From positions 62,001-126,000 of the forward strand of contig NZ_NPJH01000013.1 of the NCBI RefSeq assembly GCF_002251365.1: a stretch of DNA of 64,000 nt. The letters are read 5' to 3'. Shown piece after piece: positions 19,833 to 29,161 of the stretch (position 1 is its first letter; each line of letters opens with the position of its first letter). The stretch is from Prevotella sp. P3-122. GTDB taxonomy: Bacteria > Bacteroidota > Bacteroidia > Bacteroidales > Bacteroidaceae. Below the pieces are notes generated by a model that saw nothing but the letters and a program-made list of their open reading frames with translations, did not search any database and had not been told where the DNA came from. The position numbers and the translations under genes were made by a program.

Positions 19833-20199
19833 ACACACCCGGATGTATCATCGCTTATTGTATGTTAAGCCACAAGAAAGCAGTGTATCCAGAACAAAGC
19901 ACATTGGACACACAGCATAAATCTTTTAAGTTCTAAGAACTTATATTTCCGGTTCATCAAGCATTTCAAGTCAACCCTTATTGTTGCATAGTCTGTATAT
20001 ATTACTTTCAACGCCAATAAGGTTAATAACCTTTCGCCCGTAAGGTTAATAACCTTGCAGCCGTAAGGTTATTAACCTTATCAGTGGTGCAAACATTATC
20101 GTAGACTATAACAATATATCAGACTCTCTCTAAGATAGTATTATATAAGACATCACACCATATTTCGGATGAGTCACATATTATTATATATAGTATTTA
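19833..20199. other. Non-coding region between convergent genes
   Basis: 367 bp with no credible gene. It lies between the end of the secreted hypothetical (plus) and the end of fructokinase (minus). Apart from the palindromic array at 20019-20079 it is AT-rich and holds no clear hairpin plus T-run, so I cannot name a terminator for either gene. Confidence 0.7.
20019..20079. repeat. Array of three 15-bp palindromes, 23-bp period
   Basis: AAGGTTAATAACCTT occurs at 20019-20033 and 20042-20056 and as AAGGTTATTAACCTT at 20065-20079. Start-to-start spacing is exactly 23 bp both times. Each copy is a near-perfect palindrome and the 8-bp linkers are similar (TCGCCCGT, GCAGCCGT). This could be a protein-binding array, a REP-like element or an RNA processing/termination structure. 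Confidence 0.9.
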
Positions 20200-21075
20200 C
20201 TATTCCTTCAGATTATCGGGAATGACTGGCATGGCGCCGTTCTGAGTACATACATAGGCGCTGACGTTCACTCCGATGCGGTGTGCCTCTGCTATTGGCT
20301 TGCCAGAGAGTATGGAAGCGACAAACGAACCAGTGAACGAGTCTCCGGCACCTACAGTGTCGGCAACCTTTACCTTTGGAGTCTCAAGATATGACATAGC
20401 ACCCTTAGAGAATACATAGCTGCCGTTGACTCCGCAGGTCAACACGAGCATGTCGAGGTTGTACTTGCCCAGGATGAGCCAGCACTTGTTCTCGAAGTCC
20501 ATCCCCGGATAACCGAACATCCGACCGAGGATAACCAACTCCTCGTCGTTGATCTTCATCACATTCGCACGCTGAAGTGACTCCTGGATAATCTCCTTCG
20601 AGTAGAAGTTCTGACGAAGGTTGATGTCGAAGATACGCATGCAGTCCTTAGGGGTGGCGTCGAGGAAACGGTAGATCGTCTCACGAGACACCTCATTGCG
20701 CTGGGCAAGTGAACCGAAGCATACTGCCTGGCACTGCTTGGCAAGAGACTCTATCTCGGGGGTAAACGGGATGTTGTCCCATGCCGAACCTTCCTTGATG
20801 TCGTAGGTGGCAACTCCTTCCGCGTCAAGACTAACCTGTACCTGCCCTGTAGGGAAGTCAACACGGGGCATGACTAGATTCAAACCGTTGGACTCCAAAG
20901 CGGCGATGGTCTCGTCACCAAGTGGGTCGTTGCCTACGGCACTCACTGCATAAGAGTCAAAACCAAACTGGGACGCATGATAGGCGAAGTTGGCGGGAGC
21001 ACCGCCAATCTTGCGGCCTTCGGGGAGGCAGTCCCAAAGTGCCTCGCCAAGACCTACGATTATTTTATTGTTCAT
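20200..21075 (-). CDS. Fructokinase, PfkB/ribokinase family
   Basis: Phosphorylates fructose released by the fructan-degrading enzymes, probably to fructose-6-phosphate. 291 residues, normal for the family. The N-terminal GLGEALWDCLPEGRKIGGAPANFAYHAS contains the PfkB GGAPANFA signature; the C-terminal motif VADTVGAGDSFTGSFVASIL carries the catalytic Asp in GAGD. It starts 6 bp after the permease stop, so the two are co-translated. This position matches the fructokinase of the B. thetaiotaomicron levan locus. Activity on glucose or other hexoses cannot be excluded from sequence. Confidence 0.9.
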   Translation of the reverse strand: MNNKIIVGLGEALWDCLPEGRKIGGAPANFAYHASQFGFDSYAVSAVGNDPLGDETIAALESNGLNLVMPRVDFPTGQVQVSLDAEGVATYDIKEGSAWDNIPFTPEIESLAKQCQAVCFGSLAQRNEVSRETIYRFLDATPKDCMRIFDINLRQNFYSKEIIQESLQRANVMKINDEELVILGRMFGYPGMDFENKCWLILGKYNLDMLVLTCGVNGSYVFSKGAMSYLETPKVKVADTVGAGDSFTGSFVASILSGKPIAEAHRIGVNVSAYVCTQNGAMPVIPDNLKE

Positions 21076-21081
21076 AATATG

Positions 21082-22242
21082 TTATTTAGAAGATTTTATC
21101 CTTGATATATAAGTGAAGAGATACACGACTCCCAGTGCCATAACGGCAACTGCACCGGCCTGGCCCATGGCATCGCTGGCGAAGCCCATGAACAACGGGA
21201 ACACTGTGCCGCCGAACAGACCCATTATCATAAGGCCCGAAATCTCGTTCTGCCTGCTTTGGTCGGAAAGCAAGGCCTGGCTGAACACCAAAGAGAATAT
21301 GTTGGAGTTGCCGTAGCCTACAAGGGCTATCGCTACATACAACACGCTCTTGGATGTGCCGAAACCAAGACCCAGCATCGCAAGGGCCATCATCACGACA
21401 CTGATGATGAAGAACAGGCGGTTGCTCAGGACACGGAGGAAAAACGAACCGGTAAGGCAGCCTATAGTACGGAATATGAAATACAACGAGGTGGCGAATG
21501 CAGCATCGTTGAGGGTCATCTCGTGGCGCTCCATCAATATCTTCGGGGCGGTGGTGTTGGTACCAACGTCTATTCCAACATGGCACATGATGCCTATGAA
21601 GGAAAGAAGGACGATGGGGCGGGAGAGCAACTTAACACAGTCAACAAAAGAGGATGCCTTGCCCTCGGGAGCCGGCTCGTTGATAGGAGTGGAGGCTAGA
21701 AGAAGTGAGGCAAGGATGCCTATCACCATGTATATGGGGAAAAGGATACGCCAGCCCATGCCGAAACTCGGGATGGTGGCAAGCGCACCCCACATCGCAA
21801 TATAAGGAGCCAGGAAAGAGGCGATCGCCTTGACAAACTGGCCGAAGGTCAACGTAGAGGCAAGGTTGCCCTGGATTACTGAAGACACCAGGGGATTGAG
21901 GGATGTCTGCATTAAGGCGTTGCCGATGCCCAGAAGAGAGAAGGACACTAGCATGAGGGGGAAGTTCTCACCAAACAATGGCAACAGAAGTGATACAACT
22001 GTCACTATCAGGGAGAGAAGGACCGTCTTCTTGCGGCCTATGCGGTTCATCAACATTCCTGTGGGAACCGAGAATATCAGGAACCAAAAGAATACCAACG
22101 ACGGCAGTACATTCGCTACGGAGTCGCTTAGTTGAAGGTCTTCTTTGACGTAGTTAGAGGCAATGCCGACCAAATCGACGAAACCCATGGCGAAGAAGCA
22201 AAGCATCACGGGTACGATTGCCATCTTATTTGTATTACTCAT
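21082..22242 (-). CDS. MFS sugar permease (FucP-like), probable fructose/oligofructose importer
   Basis: 386 residues with about 12 hydrophobic segments, e.g. MAIVPVMLCFFAMGFVDLVG, VLLSLIVTVVSLLLPLFG and LFFIISVVMMALAMLGLGFG. It carries the MFS loop motif MLMNRIGRKKTVLL after helix 2. The sequence type is the fucose-permease-like branch common in Bacteroidetes PULs. It sits between the GH32 genes and fructokinase, which points to import of fructose or short fructans across the inner membrane. A terminator-like hairpin and a 346-bp gap separate it from the upstream GH32, so permease and kinase may form their own transcript. Confidence 0.88.
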   Translation of the reverse strand: MSNTNKMAIVPVMLCFFAMGFVDLVGIASNYVKEDLQLSDSVANVLPSLVFFWFLIFSVPTGMLMNRIGRKKTVLLSLIVTVVSLLLPLFGENFPLMLVSFSLLGIGNALMQTSLNPLVSSVIQGNLASTLTFGQFVKAIASFLAPYIAMWGALATIPSFGMGWRILFPIYMVIGILASLLLASTPINEPAPEGKASSFVDCVKLLSRPIVLLSFIGIMCHVGIDVGTNTTAPKILMERHEMTLNDAAFATSLYFIFRTIGCLTGSFFLRVLSNRLFFIISVVMMALAMLGLGFGTSKSVLYVAIALVGYGNSNIFSLVFSQALLSDQSRQNEISGLMIMGLFGGTVFPLFMGFASDAMGQAGAVAVMALGVVYLFTYISRIKSSK

Positions 22243-22588
22243 TATACAATGTTATTTATTCTATTTTATTAATGTTTTTATTGTTCACTCTTTTTGATAT
22301 GTTGTCCTGAAAAACAATCTCCCTACCCAAAAAGACCAAATCATAAATAAATCTAATCAAAAACCGAAATAAATCTAACCAAAACCTAAATAAAACCTAA
22401 AATAAAACCTAAATCAATAACTAAAAACCTTACTAATATTGAGCTTATGCAAAAACAATCAACAAGACTCTCTTGTCTGTTTCTGTTTTCTGAGTGCAAA
22501 ATTACAGTCATTTAATTATGTAGGCTTTAAAATATGTTGCAGAGACGAATAAAATTCGTTCAATGCAACATATTTCTGATATTTTGTA
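22243..22588. other. AT-rich leader region upstream of the permease
   Basis: 346 bp without a gene. The half next to the permease is very A-rich on the plus strand, with imperfect repeats of AAATAAATCTAA and AAAACCTAAAT (about 22343-22430). The distal half contains a hairpin (22532-22573) and a possible minus-strand TAATTTTG box (22504-22497) without a good upstream element. If that box is used, the permease transcript would have a leader of about 240 nt. Confidence 0.6.
22532..22573 (-). terminator. Hairpin after the second GH32 gene
   Basis: Outer 10-bp stem ATATGTTGCA/TGCAACATAT (22532-22541 with 22564-22573) plus an inner 6-bp stem ACGAAT/ATTCGT (22545-22550 with 22554-22559) closing an AAA loop. 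On the minus strand TTTTAAAG follows. It lies 16 bp after the GH32 stop, so it is most likely that gene's terminator. Confidence 0.65.
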
Positions 22589-24298
22589 TCAATTTTGGGT
22601 CTTAATCTTATATATTGCAGCCTTCGCCTTGCCTTTCACTATGATTTTGTCATAAGGAGTGCTCGGGAATACAAGGTTGGTCATGCACATCTTTCCGTCG
22701 CCATCGAAGGCCTCAACACTGCAACGGTCAACGAAAATGCGAAGCTGACGCACCTTGCCATAGGTGGGAGAAGACGTCGCAACGGGGAAAGCGTCGCTGA
22801 ATGAGATATTGCCACTGCGGCGACGGTCCATGTCGAATGTCTCTTCCTCATCGTCGTAGGTCATCACTACCCTCTCGCCCTTGGCATTGCGCAAGGTGAT
22901 CTGGGCGTCACCCTTAACGGTAACGACAATCTCGCAAGCCTCGGTAGGCTGGCTCACACGGGCACCACGCGCTGCCAACATCTCCTTGGCTGGAGTGATA
23001 CTGCAATAGGTCTCACCCTTATATTCAAAGAGTCCAAAATCGCGAACGATAGAATTGGCAGAACGATACTGCTTTGTAGGAACCTGGTTGGCGTACTGCC
23101 AGTTGCTCATCCAAGCGATACCTACATGTCTGCCCTCGGGAGCATTGTCGAATGTAATGGTAGCATAGTGATCCTTGCCGTAATCCATCCACTTAGTCTC
23201 AGAGGGTTCGTCCTCACAGGTAAACTTATGTCCATCAAACTGACCGATGAAATACTGGGTGGCAGAACCACCGAAAGGACCACCGGGGTTGATGTTGCAA
23301 ATGAGCGTCCACTTATCCTTATTTGTTCCCTTCACATTCATCTTCATAAGGTCGGGACACTCCCATACACCAACATGATTACCATACTCAGCACCGAAAT
23401 CACTCTCGTGCTTCCACTCCTTAAGGTCCTTAGACGAATAGATGCTCATCTGCTGACCAGCTGCAAGAATCATATTCCAGAATCCAGCTTCTGCATTCCA
23501 GAAGACGTGCGGATCACGGAAATCAGGCACATTGGAAGTGATGATGGGGTTATCGGCATATTTTGTGAAGGTCTTGCCACCATCGGTGCTATATGCCAAC
23601 GACTGAGTCTGACGTGCGCCGGCAGTAGTGTAGAGGGCAACAATAGCATCCTTGCCAAAACCTGCGGTGTTATTCTTATCAACAACACAACATCCGCTGA
23701 ACATCATACCCAAGGCATCGGGTTCCAAAGCTGTAGGTTCTGTTTTCCAATTTATGAGGTCGGTGCTTGTGGAATGTCCCCATGAGAGGTTTTCCCACTG
23801 TGAACCATAAGGATTGAACTGGTAGCATAGATGCCATACACCATCCTTGTAGAACATTCCGTTGGGGTCGTTCATCCATCCATACTGCGGAGTGTGATGA
23901 TAAAGAGGACGATGCTTCTCAACATTCTTAGTGTCAAAAGTATCAGAATAAGTCATGCGTTTCCAGCAGGTAAAGTCATTAATTGCCCCTGTAGAGCGCA
24001 TATTTCCGTTGAAGGTGATGTCAAAGAGTTCACCCTCACCAATCTCATAAGGCACGAAATAATCGACATTGTTAACGGCAAGACGGCAATTGATTGTCTT
24101 TACCAATTGATTATTGCGCACCACTCTGATGTGTGCATGTTCTTCTTTCTCTTCAACAGGCAACAGGAGATATTTCTTACCCTGTTCCAACTTGATCATA
24201 GCATGTCTTTCGCCAAGGATTTTTTTAGCCACCTGGGCTTGTGTGCCAAGCGCCAGCATAAAAGCGCCTAAGCAAACCATTGTTTTAATTATCTTCAT
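22589..24298 (-). CDS. GH32 fructan hydrolase with N-terminal beta domain (periplasmic)
   Basis: Hydrolyses beta-fructosyl linkages (levan, inulin, sucrose type). 569 residues from the ATG at 24298; the in-frame TTG at 24310 is less likely. Signal peptide MKIIKTMVCLGAFMLALG ends near QAQ with no lipobox, so periplasmic. Residues about 25-125 form an extra beta domain (DUF4980-like). The five-blade GH32 domain then has the nucleophile in WMNDPNG (Asp144), RDP in PDFRDPHVFW and the acid/base Glu in VWECPDLM, followed by a C-terminal beta-sandwich (RIFVDRCSVEAFDGDG). It is fourth after susC's partners and probably trims imported oligomers to fructose. Confidence 0.93.
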   Translation of the reverse strand: MKIIKTMVCLGAFMLALGTQAQVAKKILGERHAMIKLEQGKKYLLLPVEEKEEHAHIRVVRNNQLVKTINCRLAVNNVDYFVPYEIGEGELFDITFNGNMRSTGAINDFTCWKRMTYSDTFDTKNVEKHRPLYHHTPQYGWMNDPNGMFYKDGVWHLCYQFNPYGSQWENLSWGHSTSTDLINWKTEPTALEPDALGMMFSGCCVVDKNNTAGFGKDAIVALYTTAGARQTQSLAYSTDGGKTFTKYADNPIITSNVPDFRDPHVFWNAEAGFWNMILAAGQQMSIYSSKDLKEWKHESDFGAEYGNHVGVWECPDLMKMNVKGTNKDKWTLICNINPGGPFGGSATQYFIGQFDGHKFTCEDEPSETKWMDYGKDHYATITFDNAPEGRHVGIAWMSNWQYANQVPTKQYRSANSIVRDFGLFEYKGETYCSITPAKEMLAARGARVSQPTEACEIVVTVKGDAQITLRNAKGERVVMTYDDEEETFDMDRRRSGNISFSDAFPVATSSPTYGKVRQLRIFVDRCSVEAFDGDGKMCMTNLVFPSTPYDKIIVKGKAKAAIYKIKTQN

Positions 24299-24338
24299 AT
24301 TGTTATTCAATTAAGGTATTTATAAATATAATGGTAAT

Positions 24339-25877
24339 TTATTTCCACACACGACGCAGGTTTCTCACCTTTGCCTCATAATTGGCACCACTAACTGAAA
24401 GTGTGTTATATAATGCCTGTGGGAATACGAGATTTGTTACTGAGGTAAGTCCGTCGGAAGCAATCAACTCAACTGATGACTGATCTACATAGAAGTCAAG
24501 AGAGAGTTTGTTGCCTGTGGCATTCAACGGAGCATTCATGGTCGGAATAGAGAATGTCGGGGCAAATGATGCAACACCAGTAGAAGCATTTCTATGTACA
24601 GAAAGCGACTGGGTAGAAACATTCACATCAATAGAATACTTTTCGCCTTGCGCGTTACTCAATGTGATAGTACTGTTGGCACTAAGGTCCATTTCGAGAT
24701 GAAGCTGATAGGCATCCTTTGCGTCAAACGAAGATGTCACATCATTCCAATCATCAGCAATATCACTGATTTCACTTATCACAGGGCATGCAAGATGCGG
24801 AGTGCCATTATGCTCCACGAGTTTCAGTTCGCGAGGCAAAGACATGGCCGATCTCCATGGGTCGCAAGGTACACGATCGGCATATTGCCAGTTGTTCATC
24901 CAACTAATCAGAAGATGTCTGTCACCAGTGTTGTTCCAAGTAACACCAGCATAGAAATCCATACCATAATCCAACCAAAGCGGATAGTTCAAATTATCAG
25001 GTGTGAACTTCTTTCCGTCGAAGTCACCTACGAAATACATCATTCCAGAACCGATTACAGGACCACAGGGATTTACACTGATGAGCATCACCCACTTGCG
25101 CTGTCCATTGTAGTCAAACGGAATGAGGTCGGGACATTCCCACTGGAAGCTGGGACGTCCGTCAAGTTCTACAAGGAACTCACTCTCCTTAGTCCAGTTC
25201 TTCAAATCGGAAGAACTCCAGATTTCCATACCTTTCTTCCAACCCTTGGCAAGTGACATTATCCATTTCTTGCTTTCCTCATGCCAGAACACCTTCGGGT
25301 CGCGGAGGTTGTCGTCATTGTTCTTGATTACGGGATTGCCTTCATACGTGGTAAATGTCTTTCCATCATCCTTGCTATAGGCAATAGACTGCTGCTGGGC
25401 AGCATCGGCAGAGGTGTAAATGGCAACAAGGGTATTAGCACCAAAGCCTGCAGTGTTGTCCTTGTCACATACGGCAGAACCGGAGAAAATCATACCAAGA
25501 GCATCTGGCTGGAGAGCTACTGGCTGCTCTTCCCAATGAAGCATGTCGGTAGAAGTGGCATGTCCCCAGCTGAGGTTGCCCCAACCATTGCCCTGAGGGT
25601 TATACTGATAATAGAGATGATACGTGCCATCTATATATATCATTCCGTTGGGATCGTTAATCCAGTTTTTGGCTGGGGTGTAATGTATCTGCGGACGATA
25701 TTTTTCGTTGCGACTGCTGGTTACTTCTTCACCAGGTTCTTCTGGTGTTGGCTCTTCCGTTTGAGGATTGTCAATAATCGGATTGTAATCCTGTTGGAAA
25801 TCGTCGTCAGAACAACCGGTGAAGGTAGCCGCCATTGCAGCGGCTACCAACATTATAATGCTTTTACGTATCTTCAT
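24339..25877 (-). CDS. Surface GH32 lipoprotein, probable endo-fructanase
   Basis: 512 residues. Lipoprotein signal with lipobox TGC (Cys22) followed directly by SDDDF, the acidic type of export signal that places Bacteroidetes lipoproteins on the cell surface. A Pro/Glu-rich linker (about 33-55) leads to the GH32 domain: nucleophile Asp75 in WINDPNGM, RDP in NLRDPKVFW, acid/base Glu in QWECPDLI; the C-terminal sandwich has DFYVDQSSVELIASDG. It starts 4 bp after the surface binding protein, so both are tightly co-expressed. By position it corresponds to the surface endo-levanase BT1760 of B. thetaiotaomicron; whether it cuts beta-2,6 or beta-2,1 links is not readable here. Confidence 0.92.
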   Translation of the reverse strand: MKIRKSIIMLVAAAMAATFTGCSDDDFQQDYNPIIDNPQTEEPTPEEPGEEVTSSRNEKYRPQIHYTPAKNWINDPNGMIYIDGTYHLYYQYNPQGNGWGNLSWGHATSTDMLHWEEQPVALQPDALGMIFSGSAVCDKDNTAGFGANTLVAIYTSADAAQQQSIAYSKDDGKTFTTYEGNPVIKNNDDNLRDPKVFWHEESKKWIMSLAKGWKKGMEIWSSSDLKNWTKESEFLVELDGRPSFQWECPDLIPFDYNGQRKWVMLISVNPCGPVIGSGMMYFVGDFDGKKFTPDNLNYPLWLDYGMDFYAGVTWNNTGDRHLLISWMNNWQYADRVPCDPWRSAMSLPRELKLVEHNGTPHLACPVISEISDIADDWNDVTSSFDAKDAYQLHLEMDLSANSTITLSNAQGEKYSIDVNVSTQSLSVHRNASTGVASFAPTFSIPTMNAPLNATGNKLSLDFYVDQSSVELIASDGLTSVTNLVFPQALYNTLSVSGANYEAKVRNLRRVWK

Positions 25878-25881
25878 ACAA

Positions 25882-27384
25882 TTATCTGGTCTTTAGATAT
25901 TCAAGTGAGTTCTTTGCCAAAGTGAGGACATTGTCCTGATAGATGTTGTTCTTTGGATGAGCACTCTTGTCGGGTGTGCCATCCAGATTCTTCATTGAGA
26001 ACTCGCAACCACCGTTACCAATGCAGAGCAATGTGCCCTTGAAATCGGTGTTGCCCTGCTGAGCTTCCCAAACATTCATCTGAGATACCCAGTCAATTTG
26101 TGAATCCCATGTTCCGAGAGGATAGATACCATAGGTCTGTGTGAGCTGTGTATAGCAAGCTTCCTCTTGATTGCCAATACCGGTGTAAAGCGACGGGAGA
26201 TTGAAGTAGAGACAGTTATGGTCTTCTGTCCAACCTGGACCCTTGAAAGCAATGAGCTTTGTACGATCGTTGCTTGTCACCTCAAGACCCTTGTAAATGG
26301 GATGACCGGAGTGGTCCTTGGTGAAGCGGCTGCCCGGATGAAGCTGTACTGCCATGCTCCATACATCGTTGTTAATACCACCGATGCCAAATCCGAATGC
26401 ATGGTCGTTGCCCTTCATGTCGTCGAGGTTGATACGTCCGAGATAGCCGGCATATACAGTGGCGTGACTCCAAAGCAGCAAGCTTCCGCCGTTCTTGTAC
26501 CATTCGGTGATTACGGGAGTTGCACCATTTACCACATCAGGCATAGTCCAAACGTCGCCCTCACTAACTCCTTCAAGGTCGCGCAACCAGAACAGTACGC
26601 GGAAAGGCTCAACATCATCAGCAGACTTGATAGAAGAGAACGGAAGGAACTGTGCTGATGGATATGTCTCATGCAACCAAAGCCATGCAGAAGCCTCGTC
26701 GTCATCACCATTCTCAACGAGTTCCTCTGGAGTGTCGTAAACACTGAGGAAACCGATGGCAGTCTTACCAATTCTCAGCGAAGCGGTTGATGCGAGAGAT
26801 GTACCTTTTTCATTAACAGCTACGAGTGTTACTGTCCATGTGTCGCCTGTAACCACATTTTGAATGGTGTACATGGTGTTGTTGGCAGAGAGTGTCTCAG
26901 ATATTGTCTGCTTGCCATTGGTAGCGGTAAACTGGACGCTTGAGGCATCGGCAGGCTTATTCCATTCCACTACCGCGTCGTAGCCTCCGGCCTTATCCAC
27001 CTGGTGCATCTGTATGCCCGAGATACTTGAGGCTCCCTCACGGGTATAGGTCTTCACCACACCCTTAGAGAAGTTTGTACCATCGGTGAACTTGAATACA
27101 TATTCGTATGACTCATTTGTCGGGATGTTCTTGTGAGCATAGCTTGTGCCGCTTACGGTCTCCGAAGAAGCAAGAGTTCCATTGCGATAAACGGTAACGT
27201 TCATCGAAATGTCGGCCGACTGCTGGGGCCACGACCATACATAGTCGTCGCCCTGAAGCTGTCCGTTAATATTTGCTGCGTCAGGTGTAGCAACAATCAT
27301 CGCACTGCGGTCGAATTCGTTGTCCTGACATGATGTTATGACACATGCAATGAGTGTCATTAATATTATCGATAACTTTTTCAT
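25882..27384 (-). CDS. Surface fructan-binding lipoprotein (SusE-position, DUF4960 type)
   Basis: 500 residues, lipobox TSC (Cys19) followed by QDNEFD. The N-terminal half has fibronectin-like beta segments (VTVYRNGTLASSETVSGTSY; AGGYDAVVEWNKPADASSVQ). The C-terminal half (about 205-500) is a globular domain with VLFWLRDLEG, GGSLLLWSHATVYAG, GFGIGGINNDVWS and CIGNGGCEFSM, consistent with DUF4960. It lies directly after susD, where the levan surface glycan-binding protein BT1761 is found in B. thetaiotaomicron. It probably captures polysaccharide and hands it to the surface GH32 and SusCD. The DUF name is from memory of the family. Confidence 0.85.
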   Translation of the reverse strand: MKKLSIILMTLIACVITSCQDNEFDRSAMIVATPDAANINGQLQGDDYVWSWPQQSADISMNVTVYRNGTLASSETVSGTSYAHKNIPTNESYEYVFKFTDGTNFSKGVVKTYTREGASSISGIQMHQVDKAGGYDAVVEWNKPADASSVQFTATNGKQTISETLSANNTMYTIQNVVTGDTWTVTLVAVNEKGTSLASTASLRIGKTAIGFLSVYDTPEELVENGDDDEASAWLWLHETYPSAQFLPFSSIKSADDVEPFRVLFWLRDLEGVSEGDVWTMPDVVNGATPVITEWYKNGGSLLLWSHATVYAGYLGRINLDDMKGNDHAFGFGIGGINNDVWSMAVQLHPGSRFTKDHSGHPIYKGLEVTSNDRTKLIAFKGPGWTEDHNCLYFNLPSLYTGIGNQEEACYTQLTQTYGIYPLGTWDSQIDWVSQMNVWEAQQGNTDFKGTLLCIGNGGCEFSMKNLDGTPDKSAHPKNNIYQDNVLTLAKNSLEYLKTR

Positions 27385-27405
27385 AAGTATTGCTCTTTTG
27401 TTGAA

Positions 27406-29139
27406 TTAATAACCTTTGTTCTGAGAATAGAGTCCTGGAACATAATACAACTGGTTGTAAGGCACGGGATAGAACTCGTTCTTGCCTGGAGTATAGTGGG
27501 CATCCTTGAGATACTGTGCGTAGGTCTGTCCGTCGTAAACGTCGTTCTTCTCAGTCTCGAAGTATGCGTTCAGAGTCTTTGAGGCGATACCCCAGCGACG
27601 AAGGTCGAAGTAGCGGCCGTTCTCCATAGCCAACTCAAGGCGGCGCTCCCACTGCAGACACTTGCGTGCTGTCTCCTTATCCTTGAAATATGTGTCGGGA
27701 TAGAGAGCGATTTCGCACTGGTCAGCAGCATATTGTATGTGCTTTACCACTGAGTTCTTGGCACGTTGGCGGATGTCGTTGATGATAGTGCGAGCCTCTG
27801 CGAGTTGTCCAGTCTCGATAAGAGCCTCGGCACGCATCAGCATCACGTCAGAATAACGGAAGACATAGTCGTTCATATCAAAAGCCTGCCATGGGCTATT
27901 GTAAGTCTCACCCTTTGAGCGCTGCGGCACTTCCTTCAGTGAGGTATAGTAGCCATAGGTATTCGGTGTACGTGAGTTGTCCTTGGTAAGGGTGTAAGAC
28001 TCCTCATACTTATAGGGGAATGTAGGCATACCAACTGTGTGGAAGAGGCGCGGATCCCACTTCTGTGCTGTAGGAACACCATTTATAGGATAGTCGATAG
28101 TCTTGTCGAAGTTATCGAAATCAGGCAGACCGTCCTTTGTCTTAAATGCGCTTACGAGGTTCTGAGAAGGTTTGTGGAAGTCCCATCCGCATGACCATAT
28201 ACCCCAGCAACCGTTGAGCATGTTGCTCCAGTTAGCACGTCCGAAGGTGGTGTTGTCATCCTTATAGTCGGAGCACTGTACTGCAAAGATGCTTTCCTTA
28301 GAGTTTTTGTACTCAGGCAGGAAGATGTCACCGAAGTCCTCAAGATAACCATACTTTGACGATTTCACAACATCGGTATATTCCACCACCTTATTCATAT
28401 AATCCTGGTTAATGTGGCTTACACCGTTGGTTGCCTCATAACCGTCACCCCAAGCGAGAGTGAGGTAGCACTTTGCGAGATAACTTGCAGCAGCAATCTT
28501 GTTGACACGTCCTCCATCCTGCTGCTCTGCGGGAAGAACGTCGTAGGCAACCTTGAAGTCATCGATAACCTTCTGGAAGAGCTGCTCATAAGTAAACTCG
28601 TCGTTGCGGGTCTGCTCCTGTGCATTGTTCTTATACACTTCCTCGTCGATCCAAGGAATCTGACGGAACATTGTCAAAAGCTTGAAATAGAAGTGAGCAC
28701 GCAAGAAACGGACCTCAGCATCTCGCTGCTTTGCAGTCTCGGCACCAAGTTTGTCCTCACCATATTCAGCTACAGAAACGAGTGCACGGTTGCAGCGTGA
28801 GATGGCGCAATATAGACGATACCAAAGTTCATCAAATTCACCAGGAGTGGATGTTAGGGTTGACCATATCTCCATGGGATGATAGCCTGTGTCGGTCGTT
28901 CCCGAACCACCCTTGAGACAGTCGTCACTTGCCACGTCGCCGTATGGCCAGAGGTTAAACGGATAGGTGTACCAGCAGTCACCGAGCATTGAATAGGCTG
29001 CAGTGACCATCTTGTCGGGATTCTCCATAGCGAGCTGCTCATCGATAACTCCCTCGGGCTCTACCTCGATAAAGCTGTCGCATGATGTGACAGAGAATAA
29101 TGATACTGCCACAAGTATATATTGGAATATCTTTTTCAT
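27406..29139 (-). CDS. SusD/RagB-family outer-membrane lipoprotein of the fructan locus
   Basis: 577 residues. Signal with lipobox TSC (Cys20) followed by DSFIEVEPEG, the usual SusD beginning. TPR-like helices follow (KQRDAEVRFLRAHFYFKLLT is the conserved SusD RA..YF..L motif) and the C-terminal part ends in FYPVPYNQLYYVPGLYSQNK. It forms the lid of the SusCD pedal-bin transporter and binds fructan. It begins 22 bp after susC. Length and motifs are ordinary. Confidence 0.94.
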   Translation of the reverse strand: MKKIFQYILVAVSLFSVTSCDSFIEVEPEGVIDEQLAMENPDKMVTAAYSMLGDCWYTYPFNLWPYGDVASDDCLKGGSGTTDTGYHPMEIWSTLTSTPGEFDELWYRLYCAISRCNRALVSVAEYGEDKLGAETAKQRDAEVRFLRAHFYFKLLTMFRQIPWIDEEVYKNNAQEQTRNDEFTYEQLFQKVIDDFKVAYDVLPAEQQDGGRVNKIAAASYLAKCYLTLAWGDGYEATNGVSHINQDYMNKVVEYTDVVKSSKYGYLEDFGDIFLPEYKNSKESIFAVQCSDYKDDNTTFGRANWSNMLNGCWGIWSCGWDFHKPSQNLVSAFKTKDGLPDFDNFDKTIDYPINGVPTAQKWDPRLFHTVGMPTFPYKYEESYTLTKDNSRTPNTYGYYTSLKEVPQRSKGETYNSPWQAFDMNDYVFRYSDVMLMRAEALIETGQLAEARTIINDIRQRAKNSVVKHIQYAADQCEIALYPDTYFKDKETARKCLQWERRLELAMENGRYFDLRRWGIASKTLNAYFETEKNDVYDGQTYAQYLKDAHYTPGKNEFYPVPYNQLYYVPGLYSQNKGY

Positions 29140-29161
29140 TGCTTAAAATTATTATATGTTA

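Noticed and set aside
20019-20079. Possible CRISPR array
   Set aside because: Only three units, linkers of 8 bp that are nearly identical, palindromic cores and no cas genes nearby.
22532-22573. Integron attC-like or recombination site
   Set aside because: The hairpin has no core-site motifs and sits right after a stop codon with a T-tract on the transcribed side, so a terminator is simpler.
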